From a virus, in IMG/VR virus record IMGVR_UViG_3300047487_000042, positions 1 through 25,140 of that record: 25,140 nucleotides of DNA; one strand, given 5' to 3'. Within the stretch, counting starts at the first letter, position 1; the number at the start of each line of letters is the position of its first letter. Positions 1 to 4,709 of this stretch are shown piece after piece. A program made the position numbers and the translations under genes. The notes under the pieces were generated by a model that did no database searches, was not told the origin of the DNA, and was given only the letters and a program-made list of their open reading frames with translations.

Positions 1-97
1 CCAGGAGATCCATCAGCAGCACTGTGATGGCGAACAGGTACGCCAGTACCCAGAACAGCAGGCTTACGCCCGCGGCGATGCGTTCTTCTGTCTTCAT
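1..97 (-). CDS. Small single-TM membrane protein, partial (C-terminus off window)
   Basis: The start codon ATG is at 97-95, and GGAG lies about nine bases upstream in the leftward reading. The 32 residues present begin MKTEERIAAGVSLLFW and run into one hydrophobic segment (about residues 8-31, Val/Leu/Phe/Ala/Ile-rich), so this is probably a one-pass inner-membrane peptide. The rest lies beyond the left edge. It follows the 130-residue gene in the same direction, so it is probably in the same operon. No family is recognised. A GTG two bases before this ATG opens another frame, but the hydrophobic pattern favours the ATG frame. Confidence 0.5.
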   Translation of the reverse strand, partial: MKTEERIAAGVSLLFWVLAYLFAITVLLMDLL

Positions 98-118
98 TCA
101 CGTTGTCTCCCGAGGATG

Positions 119-132
119 GGGGCCGAAGCCCC
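119..132 (-). other. UUCG-capped GC hairpin between genes
   Basis: Read leftward this is GGGGC-TTCG-GCCCC, a perfect 5-bp stem with the very stable UUCG tetraloop, in the 44-base gap between two leftward genes. No T-tract follows, so it is not a standard intrinsic terminator. It could be an mRNA-stabilising or processing hairpin, or a weak pause site. Confidence 0.4.
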
Positions 133-141
133 AAGTTTCAG

Positions 142-534
142 TTACTGTTCAACTTCAAAATACACGCCAGGGTAGCCGTAGACCTTGGCCAACTTACCCT
201 TGCGAATCTCTATGGTCACATTGCCGTGCAGGTCGCCGTATTGGTCACCACGTTTACGGATGTAAAAATCCACGATGCCGCGACCGTCAGGCGTCAACTC
301 GATGCCCTTGCGGAACTCTGCCCAGTCGCCATAGTCGGCCAGATCAGTGTCGTTCCATTTCGGATCGTCGGTCACAAGGGCGATGTTCATGCTGACGCCC
401 CTTGACTCATCTCGGGTGTTGCCCCGCCATGCAGGCTCAAGAATCACGGCGCTCTCACTGATGCGAGGGGCAGACTCCAAAGCCGCAGCGGCCTTGATGA
501 TCGCAACATCTTGCTTAGTAGGCTTGAAGATCAT
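142..534 (-). CDS. Hypothetical phage protein, 130 aa
   Basis: The start ATG at 534 follows a perfect AGGAGG (540-545) at a five- to six-base spacing, so the start is well supported. The N-terminal part has an Ala-rich helix. The C-terminal half is rich in charged and aromatic residues (WAEFRKGIEL, then GYPGVYFEVEQ at the end) and looks like a small soluble alpha/beta protein. There is no TM segment, signal peptide or cysteine motif. An internal Met about 48 residues in (MNIALVTDD) has no comparable Shine-Dalgarno. It is the last complete gene of the left block visible here. The family is not recognised and no function is claimed. Confidence 0.65.
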   Translation of the reverse strand: MIFKPTKQDVAIIKAAAALESAPRISESAVILEPAWRGNTRDESRGVSMNIALVTDDPKWNDTDLADYGDWAEFRKGIELTPDGRGIVDFYIRKRGDQYGDLHGNVTIEIRKGKLAKVYGYPGVYFEVEQ

Positions 535-547
535 CTCGGCCTCCTGA

Positions 548-841
548 TTAACGGGCGGTGGTCTTGACCGAGAACACGGCCGTGACGGTGGTGTTGGCCA
601 CGATCACATCCTCGGGGATGTTGCAGACCTTGGCGATAGCCTTCCAGTCCGTGACCTTGCGGTTGGCCTCGATCACCGAAGCCTTGAAGTAGTTGCCCTC
701 AAACACCGAGCCGCCGCCGTTGGTAGCGACATCCTTCATCGCTTCCTTGATCGAGTCGGCCTTGGCCGTCAGTTCAGCGATCTGGGCCAAGAGGAGGCCG
801 AGTTCGTCAGCGTACAGGAGAGGGATGTTGTTTGCGTCCAT
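548..841 (-). CDS. Hypothetical phage protein with N-terminal coiled coil, 97 aa
   Basis: ATG at 841 is preceded by AAAGG about nine bases upstream. Residues 10-40 form a predicted amphipathic helix (LGLLLAQIAELTAKADSIKE) that may be a coiled coil. After a Gly-rich turn (NGGGS) comes a small domain with FKASVIEANRKVTDWKAIAK. This helix plus VDWKAIA-like arrangement recurs in small early proteins of many phages as I remember them, but I know no function. A 90-base AT-rich gap with two inverted repeats lies upstream, so this gene may begin its own transcript. The leader around the Shine-Dalgarno (844-857) is identical over 14 bases to the leader of the gene starting at 3530. Confidence 0.7.
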   Translation of the reverse strand: MDANNIPLLYADELGLLLAQIAELTAKADSIKEAMKDVATNGGGSVFEGNYFKASVIEANRKVTDWKAIAKVCNIPEDVIVANTTVTAVFSVKTTAR

Positions 842-866
842 GATCAGTTACCTTTCTCTGTTACCC

Positions 867-881
867 GCAGCACCGTGCTGC
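867..881. repeat. 15-bp inverted repeat (7-bp arms)
   Basis: GCAGCAC-C-GTGCTGC is a perfect 7-bp dyad around one central base, in the intergenic gap upstream of the 548-841 gene. It could be an operator half of the adjacent promoter candidate. With so short a loop a DNA-binding site is more likely than an RNA hairpin. Confidence 0.5.
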
Positions 882-891
882 AGTGGTGTGA

Positions 892-921
892 ACTTTAATT
901 TAAAATCAAAGTCTGTGTCTA
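892..921 (-). promoter_or_regulatory. Candidate leftward sigma70 promoter with overlapping palindrome
   Basis: Read leftward, TAGACA (921-916, 5/6 to the -35 consensus) is separated by 18 bases from TAAAGT (897-892, 4/6 to the -10). The spacer is AT-rich, unlike the surrounding coding DNA. An imperfect 19-bp palindrome CTTTAATTT-A-AAATCAAAG (893-911, 8/9 arm match) lies over the spacer and -10. The placement fits a promoter for the 548-841 and 142-534 genes. This is pattern-based only. Confidence 0.35.
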
Positions 922-931
922 GTGATAAACC

Positions 932-1210
932 CTACCTTTTACTCGGAATTAAAAGTTCAAGGGTGTCAGCCAAGATGTCGAGTTCCCCTGTGCTGTGGCG
1001 CTTGAAGTCGTCTCTGGTGCCGTGCCACCCCTTGCTGCCGGTGTGGTGCGGCTCACAGAGGGGGATGACGAGCCAGTCGCTCTGCCTCTGCGCCATCCCT
1101 ACGCCTGCCCTAGGGTGATGCAGTTGAGCAGGAGTGCCGGGATAGCCCATGCGCCTGCACATCCCGCAGCCCAGGTCGGCCACGGCATTCTTCCACTGCT
1201 TGATGTTCAC
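932..1210 (-). CDS. HNH nuclease, Ref (RecA-dependent nuclease)-like, 92 aa
   Basis: This is a small zinc-type HNH endonuclease. The visible motifs are a Cys pair at residues 15 and 18 (CGMC), LHH at 30-32, IPLC at 49-52 and HH at 55-56, followed by GWHG at 61-64. This layout matches phage P1 Ref and related RecA-dependent nucleases, which cleave DNA in RecA filaments and stimulate recombination; specific Ref activity here is inference. The start is GTG at 1210, overlapping the TGA of the upstream gene (GTGA), with AAGG about eight bases before it. The adjacent rusA and exonuclease genes support a role in recombination or genome processing. Confidence 0.75.
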   Translation of the reverse strand: MNIKQWKNAVADLGCGMCRRMGYPGTPAQLHHPRAGVGMAQRQSDWLVIPLCEPHHTGSKGWHGTRDDFKRHSTGELDILADTLELLIPSKR

Positions 1211-1551
1211 AGCGCTGCCTTCTCGATCATGCGATTGGACGCCTCAAGGGAACGCCACACATCGATCCTTGCCTGTGCCGCCACCATGAGCCACCGCATC
1301 CGCTCCTCCTCCTCGATCGCGGCCTTGATGGCCAAGAGGTGCTGCTTGTAGTCCGGGTGGCTGTACGCCTCCCTCTCCTGCGCGTTGACCGCCTCGAACC
1401 CGTGCGTGAGGGCGTCCTTGCACAGTTCGGCCTTCATGGTCTTGCGGTACTCCTCAAGGTACGTCCGGTTGGCCTTGGCCTGGGCGTACTTCTTCGAGTT
1501 GGCGATCATGAAGTCGATCGCGTCGTTGGGGTCAATGATCTTGTCGCTCAT
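1207..1551 (-). CDS. Conserved-looking phage helical protein, 114 aa
   Basis: ATG at 1551 follows GGAGAG about five bases upstream. The protein is almost wholly helical and charged. A region around residues 25-45 (KANRTYLEEYRKTMKAELCK) leads to QEREAYSHPDYKQHL and then RWLMVAAQARIDVWRSLEAS near the C-terminus. This order of motifs resembles a family common in proteobacterial phages, but I cannot name a function. No catalytic motif is visible. It overlaps the upstream gene by 20 bases and the downstream HNH gene by four, which indicates translational coupling. It may be an accessory partner of the HNH protein; that is inference from position only. Confidence 0.7.
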   Translation of the reverse strand: MSDKIIDPNDAIDFMIANSKKYAQAKANRTYLEEYRKTMKAELCKDALTHGFEAVNAQEREAYSHPDYKQHLLAIKAAIEEEERMRWLMVAAQARIDVWRSLEASNRMIEKAAL

Positions 1552-2041
1552 AGTTCTCTCCGGTTACGTTCAACAAAACATCCTTGCCGTTCGGGCCCTG
1601 CGCCAGAACCCTGATGATCCTTTTGCTTACCTTCTCCTGCGCGTCGAACAGTTCGCTGTGGGTGGTCCCCGCCAGGAGTTCCGAGTACAGCCCCAGGAGG
1701 TCCATCAGGGCGCTGATCTCCTGAGCCTTGAGAGTTTTACTGCCCGTCTCCTTCAACCGATCTAGGGCGCTGATCACCGCCTGCTGCAGGGCGTCTATCG
1801 CCCCGCCTTCGTCCCTTGCGACCTTCATCTCCACCAGGGCCTCGATCAGGTTGATGGCGTTGAAGACAGCCTGCCAGTTCTGCTTCGTTGCCTTGGCCTG
1901 TCTTGCGGCTTCGATCGCGGCGTCAAGCGGGGCGATGAACCTCAGGGCATCGGTGGTGGTCAGCCTTGCCACCCCCTGCATGGCCATCAGGTGCGCCGAG
2001 GGGTTTGTTCCCTTTGGCTTGTACTTGCTGCGCTTCCTCAT
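1532..2041 (-). CDS. Hypothetical phage protein, 169 aa
   Basis: ATG at 2041 follows AAGGGAATGGG. The protein starts with a basic segment (MRKRSKYKPKG), then is helical and Ala-rich with acidic stretches (residues 40-150), ending in a polar tail (NVTGENYERQDH). The basic N-terminus could contact nucleic acid or just be a disordered tail. There is no TM segment, cysteine cluster or known catalytic motif. It sits in the early leftward block between a 30-residue membrane peptide gene and the 114-residue helical protein, and overlaps the latter by 20 bases. The family is not named and no function is claimed. Confidence 0.65.
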   Translation of the reverse strand: MRKRSKYKPKGTNPSAHLMAMQGVARLTTTDALRFIAPLDAAIEAARQAKATKQNWQAVFNAINLIEALVEMKVARDEGGAIDALQQAVISALDRLKETGSKTLKAQEISALMDLLGLYSELLAGTTHSELFDAQEKVSKRIIRVLAQGPNGKDVLLNVTGENYERQDH

Positions 2042-2089
2042 CCCATTCCCTTAAAACCGCCAGGGCACATACCGCATACAGGGCAAACT

Positions 2090-2182
2090 TCAGTCGTTGA
2101 ACAGCAGCCAGATGATGACTGCCGGGATCAGGACGACGAAGATCAGCAGAAGGATCAGCAGCACCTGCCCCACGTCTTCCAT
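2090..2182 (-). CDS. 30-residue single-TM peptide
   Basis: ATG at 2182 follows GGGAGGACGACGGT, a good Shine-Dalgarno at 8-9 bases; the stop is TGA at 2092-2090. The product is MEDVGQVLLI, then LLLIFVVLIPAVIIWLLFND: an acidic N-terminus, one hydrophobic span of about 22 residues with a central Pro, and an acidic end. It fills the gap between rusA (ends 2200) and the next gene (starts 2041), which argues that it is real. Small phage membrane peptides can act in lysis timing, exclusion or membrane depolarisation, but nothing here distinguishes these. A second, eight-codon frame (about 2074-2048) follows and is probably chance. Confidence 0.6.
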   Translation of the reverse strand: MEDVGQVLLILLLIFVVLIPAVIIWLLFND

Positions 2183-2199
2183 ACCGTCGTCCTCCCATC

Positions 2200-2559
2200 T
2201 CATTCCAACTCCACGATCAACTTCCCAGGCTTGGCTCCCAGTTCTCTGTAGACCACGATCGGCTGAAAGTTCCGGTCGTTGACCTGCAGGGCATCCGCCA
2301 GTCCATCCAAAGCAGCCTTGGCCGCGGCCAGACAGTTGTCCGCATCTCGCATCCGCTTGTCCGGCATCTGAAAGATCAGGGTCAGCCTGATGTCCCCTTC
2401 AGGAGCCTGCCACGCCCGGATCTGGTGCTTGGCCAACCAAGCGGAGTTTTCCCGGTACTGGGTCTTGGATGCGTGAAGGGTTGCCCAGTGCCTGCCCTTG
2501 GCTCGGTTCGGAAACAGGTCCGCCGGAGGGAAGTCGAGTTCGATCCGCATCAATGTCAT
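2200..2559 (-). CDS. rusA: RusA-type Holliday junction resolvase, 119 aa
   Basis: This enzyme resolves four-way DNA junctions by symmetric cleavage, typically for recombination or before packaging in phages. The RusA hallmark is visible: RDADN at residues 71-75 (metal-binding Asp72 and Asp74 with Asn75), Lys81, Asp85 in KAALDGL, and Asp95 in QVND. An N-terminal beta strand (MRIELDFPP) precedes a PNRAKGRHW segment, as in the family, and the length (about 120 aa) is normal. ATG at 2559 follows GAAGGTCAAGG; a second Met three codons later is possible. It lies downstream of the DUF1376 and DUF6475 replication genes. Its first 161 bases are also read in another frame by the upstream gene. Confidence 0.88.
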   Translation of the reverse strand: MTLMRIELDFPPADLFPNRAKGRHWATLHASKTQYRENSAWLAKHQIRAWQAPEGDIRLTLIFQMPDKRMRDADNCLAAAKAALDGLADALQVNDRNFQPIVVYRELGAKPGKLIVELE

Positions 2560-2743
2560 CCTTGACCTTCTTCAGGTACAACAAAAATTCCCATTCCTTC
2601 TTCTCCTTGAGTCTTTCGAGTTCTTCAATCCAGTCGTTCAGGGCGTCCAACTGGAGCAGGATGTCCTGATCGTTGAAGTCCACCGAAATCCTTACGGAAC
2701 CCGTTTCAGACCTTATGGACCAGTGCAGTTTCCCGAGCAGCAT
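2399..2743 (-). CDS. Hypothetical protein with C-terminus overprinted on rusA, 114 aa
   Basis: ATG at 2743 follows GAGGAGAACTGACC. The first about 60 residues look genuine: a beta-strand-like start (GKLHWSIRSETGSVRISVDF) and then an acidic/basic helix (LNDWIEELERLKEKKEWEF). The last about 53 residues lie over the start of rusA in another frame and turn into low-complexity Gly/Pro/Ser/Gln sequence, as expected of read-through rather than a folded domain. The natural end was probably near 2550, as a short overlap with rusA. Either a stop was lost or the tail is tolerated. No function is recognised. A small helical early protein is the safest description. Confidence 0.55.
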   Translation of the reverse strand: MLLGKLHWSIRSETGSVRISVDFNDQDILLQLDALNDWIEELERLKEKKEWEFLLYLKKVKDDIDADRTRLPSGGPVSEPSQGQALGNPSRIQDPVPGKLRLVGQAPDPGVAGS

Positions 2744-2745
2744 GG

Positions 2746-3033
2746 TCAGTTCTCCTCAAACTGCCCCGGAATCCGCCTTAAAACGGCCATAGCGGCGTTT
2801 TTTAGCGCGGTTGATACCTCACCCTCATCCTCCTCGCTTGCGAGCCTCATAACGAGTTCTGCACAGGCTCGGCGTTCGATCTGGATCGCCTGCTTGGAGG
2901 TTTGGATGGCGATGGCCATGATTTCGGCCTTGGCTTGGGCTAGGCGCTCCTCGAACTCCTTCTCGGTGTAGAGGGTCTGTCCGGCTCCGCGGCCGAGCAG
3001 GAAGTTCTTCTGGAAATCGGTCAGGTCGGTCAT
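2746..3033 (-). CDS. Hypothetical helical phage protein, 95 aa
   Basis: ATG at 3033 overlaps the upstream TGA (ATGA) and follows AGAGGAAAGC. Residues 22-60 form a charged helix (EKEFEERLAQAKAEIMAIAI) compatible with a coiled coil, followed by ERRACAELVMRLASEEDEGE and a short C-terminal helix ending GQFEEN. There is no TM segment and no recognised domain. It is tightly packed between two early genes, so co-translation is likely. The overall pattern (long charged helix, single Cys) is common among accessory phage proteins of unknown role. Confidence 0.65.
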   Translation of the reverse strand: MTDLTDFQKNFLLGRGAGQTLYTEKEFEERLAQAKAEIMAIAIQTSKQAIQIERRACAELVMRLASEEDEGEVSTALKNAAMAVLRRIPGQFEEN

Positions 3034-3530
3034 GCTTTCCTCTTGATGTTGGCCCAGTTGAACTGACTGGACATGATCTCGTCGAAGTCAAAGTGCTTTC
3101 CGATACACCCTCGGAAGGATGTTTGTTCGTCGGATTCGCCCCAGACACGGTTGTCGTAGATGAAGATTGACTCGCATATGCCCATGCGACCCGCGATCCA
3201 GTCCTCTGCTTTCTTGGTCACCCTCCACACTCCGGAGCGGTTGCCCTTGGACTCAAGCAGCCCCCAGTGGGTGAGCATGGAGTAGTTCTTGCCCTTGAGA
3301 ATCCATCGGGGCGCAGTGTTTTGAACGTCCACCCACCCATCGTGATCCCCGTGAGTTTGAATCCACCTCAGGCTAAGAGCGTGGGTCTGGTTGAGTTTGA
3401 AGCGGTAGACCTTCCCGCTGCGGTCGCAGCAAGGGCAGATCCCGCCATCACCTTCAATCGCCACCCTCCAGTTCCGGCGCATCCTCTCAAGCCATGCGCC
3501 TTCGTTCCCGAACATATCCAGTTGATTCAT
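3030..3530 (-). CDS. Phage protein with CxCC zinc-type motif, 166 aa
   Basis: ATG at 3530 follows AAAGGTAACTGA. After a short N-terminus (MNQLDMFGNEGAWLERM) there is CPCC at residues 32-35 followed by DRSGKVYRFKLNQTHALSL, a layout seen in small early phage proteins. The middle has Trp/His-rich sequence (RWIQTHGDHDGWVD) and a winged-helix-like stretch (YSMLTHWGLLESKG, then GVWRVTKKAEDWIAG), so DNA binding is plausible. Later Cys residues (CESIF, FRGCIG) could complete a metal site, though spacing is uncertain. It overlaps both neighbours by four bases. A role is not known; a small zinc or winged-helix regulator is one possibility. Confidence 0.65.
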   Translation of the reverse strand: MNQLDMFGNEGAWLERMRRNWRVAIEGDGGICPCCDRSGKVYRFKLNQTHALSLRWIQTHGDHDGWVDVQNTAPRWILKGKNYSMLTHWGLLESKGNRSGVWRVTKKAEDWIAGRMGICESIFIYDNRVWGESDEQTSFRGCIGKHFDFDEIMSSQFNWANIKRKA

Positions 3531-3817
3531 TTCTCAGTTACCTTTCTTTGCTCGTTCATCCTTTGTCTCAGATCCGCTAGGGCTTCTGGTCCTCGACGTT
3601 TCTCAATGTCCTCGCAGGTTTTCTGCCACCACTGTCGAGCCTGCGCTCCACCCGAGGTACTGGCGATCTCCCGAAAGCGCTTGAGCCAGTGACGGGCCTC
3701 GCAGTCCCTCATGTGGTTCCAGATCTCCGGTGGCGGCAAGAGCGTCTCGAATTTGATCCCCAGTCCAGGCTCCGACCCCTTCGCGGGTTTGGTTGAGGAC
3801 TTTCTTGGCTTCTTCAC
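3527..3817 (-). CDS. Phage protein, CEARHW family-like, 96 aa (GTG start; probable frame-split gene)
   Basis: Read from GTG at 3817, the strong part is residues 37 onward: MRDCEARHWLKRFREIAS, then ARQWWQKTCEDIEKRRGPEA and LADLRQRMNEQRK. This resembles a small conserved family of early proteobacterial-phage proteins (xEARxWLxR...WW...DI.KxRG). The first about 35 residues are Lys/Pro/Ser-rich and unconvincing. The expected N-terminal motif (IRDALAATGDL) is instead in the ATG-started frame of 3824-3603. That frame starts with the usual ATGA overlap to the previous gene. I therefore suspect one gene broken by a single-base frame change near 3715-3735. No function is known. Confidence 0.6.
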   Translation of the reverse strand: MKKPRKSSTKPAKGSEPGLGIKFETLLPPPEIWNHMRDCEARHWLKRFREIASTSGGAQARQWWQKTCEDIEKRRGPEALADLRQRMNEQRKVTEK

Positions 3818-3824
3818 GGGTCAT
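3603..3824 (-). CDS. Alternative or N-terminal frame of the 3.5-3.8 kb gene, 73 aa
   Basis: ATG at 3824 overlaps the TGA of the preceding gene (ATGA), the standard junction in this operon, and a purine-rich GGGGGTGAGGGA lies just upstream. Residues 1-35 look like a real protein (MTREEAKKVLNQTREG, then GDQIRDALAATGDL). The remainder, which overlaps the CEARHW frame of the other reading, looks like non-coding read-through (GLRGPSLAQALSGDRQYLGW). It is either the N-terminal part of a frameshifted single gene or a short overlapping gene. I favour the former. Confidence 0.35.
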   Translation of the reverse strand: MTREEAKKVLNQTREGVGAWTGDQIRDALAATGDLEPHEGLRGPSLAQALSGDRQYLGWSAGSTVVAENLRGH

Positions 3825-4171
3825 TCCCTCACCCCCAGGGCTTCCCGCCAGGACGACTTTTGGAACGAAGTCAGCCTCTCACCGCGGGCTTCCCGCTCCT
3901 TCAGGGCATGAGCCCATCGCCTAGGGTTGGAGTGGGAGAACATCTCCTCAACCTTACGGAGGATGGCCAACTTCTCCTCGTCGGAAACCTTCCTGTACTC
4001 GATCGCGGACATCGTCTCCACAGGGGCCGCCTTGATGTCCTCGGTGATGGATGGCCAGTCCTTGGCGGGCTTCCATGCGTGCCTGGAGCACAGGCGGCCG
4101 TTCCCGGCGTCTACGCTCCAACGGTTGGGGCAGCCCCTGGCTGCACACATCAGGTGCATTACATCTTCCAT
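3821..4171 (-). CDS. Phage protein with N-terminal C4/C3H zinc-type motif, 116 aa
   Basis: ATG at 4171 follows GAGGAACTGAG. Residues 9-31 hold Cys9, Cys14, Cys28 and His31 (C-x4-C-x13-C-x2-H), a probable single zinc site in MCAARGCPNRWSVDAGNGRL. A WKPAKDWPSITEDI linker then leads to a charged helical half (ILRKVEEMFSHSNPRRWAHA). Proteins with this CPNRWSVD...LCSxHAW pattern occur beside DUF6475-type genes in betaproteobacterial phages as far as I recall; the role is unknown. It lies one base from the DUF6475 gene upstream and overlaps the next reading frame by four bases. It may be a DNA- or protein-binding accessory of replication (inference). Confidence 0.7.
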   Translation of the reverse strand: MEDVMHLMCAARGCPNRWSVDAGNGRLCSRHAWKPAKDWPSITEDIKAAPVETMSAIEYRKVSDEEKLAILRKVEEMFSHSNPRRWAHALKEREARGERLTSFQKSSWREALGVRE

Positions 4172-4172
4172 C

Positions 4173-4709
4173 TCAGTTCCTCAGCAGCAAAGGTTGAACA
4201 TTGGATTCAATGAACCCACGAGCCCCGTTTTCGGTGGCAGAAATCCCAGACAGTCGCGTAGGAGCGTCCTCCACCCCTCGGGTGGTGTAGGTGCGGTAGA
4301 AGTCGCAGAACCGCTTCTGCAGGAACGGCAACTCGTCAACCTGAGACTGGCAGAACTTTGGCCATCCTCCAAGGGTTTGAATCGCCGCATGAGCGATCGG
4401 ATCACCCAGATCAAGGGTCTGGTATGCCCCGACCTGAGAAATCGCCTTGTACGCCTTATTCCAGGCCAGGAGAGCCCTGTCCGTATGCGTGCCTTGGAGC
4501 ATCCGAACCAGATCCGCGGGCTTTGGAGGGAACTGGCCCTTCTCCGGGTCCATGGCGTGGGAGGTCAAGGCCTTCCGCACCTGCTCCAACTCAAAGTTCT
4601 GGGAAGCCTGCCACCAGACGGTGATGGCGAAGTCCGAGACATCTTGCTTGTAGAAGGCTAGGACATCGGTGATCAGTTCCATGAACTGGGGTTTGTCACT
4701 CGCTTTCAT
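4173..4709 (-). CDS. DUF6475-like phage replication-region protein, 178 aa
   Basis: The protein begins FMELITDVLAFYKQDVSDFA and continues with WWQASQNFELEQVRKALTSH, AMDPEKGQFPPKPADLVRML and a GGWPKFC segment near residue 120. This order matches my recollection of the DUF6475 family, found next to primosome/O-like genes in proteobacterial prophages; the biochemical role is not established. The fold appears all-helical in the first 90 residues. ATG at 4709 follows AAGGAGCGATGA, and the gene overlaps the end of the DUF1376 replication gene by 14 bases. From position it may serve as a helicase-loader or initiator partner, like lambda P beside O, but no sequence motif here proves that. Confidence 0.72.
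   Translation of the reverse strand: MKASDKPQFMELITDVLAFYKQDVSDFAITVWWQASQNFELEQVRKALTSHAMDPEKGQFPPKPADLVRMLQGTHTDRALLAWNKAYKAISQVGAYQTLDLGDPIAHAAIQTLGGWPKFCQSQVDELPFLQKRFCDFYRTYTTRGVEDAPTRLSGISATENGARGFIESNVQPLLLRN

Noticed and set aside
119-132. Intrinsic terminator at the left edge
   Set aside because: The stem is stable but no T-tract follows on the transcribed strand, so it is kept only as a hairpin.
2048-2074. Eight-codon leader peptide frame (MRYVPWRF)
   Set aside because: Too short and with no clear ribosome site; could easily be chance.
3927-4661. Plus-strand open frame of 244 codons
   Set aside because: Antisense to the DUF6475-like and zinc-motif genes, and compositionally a shadow.
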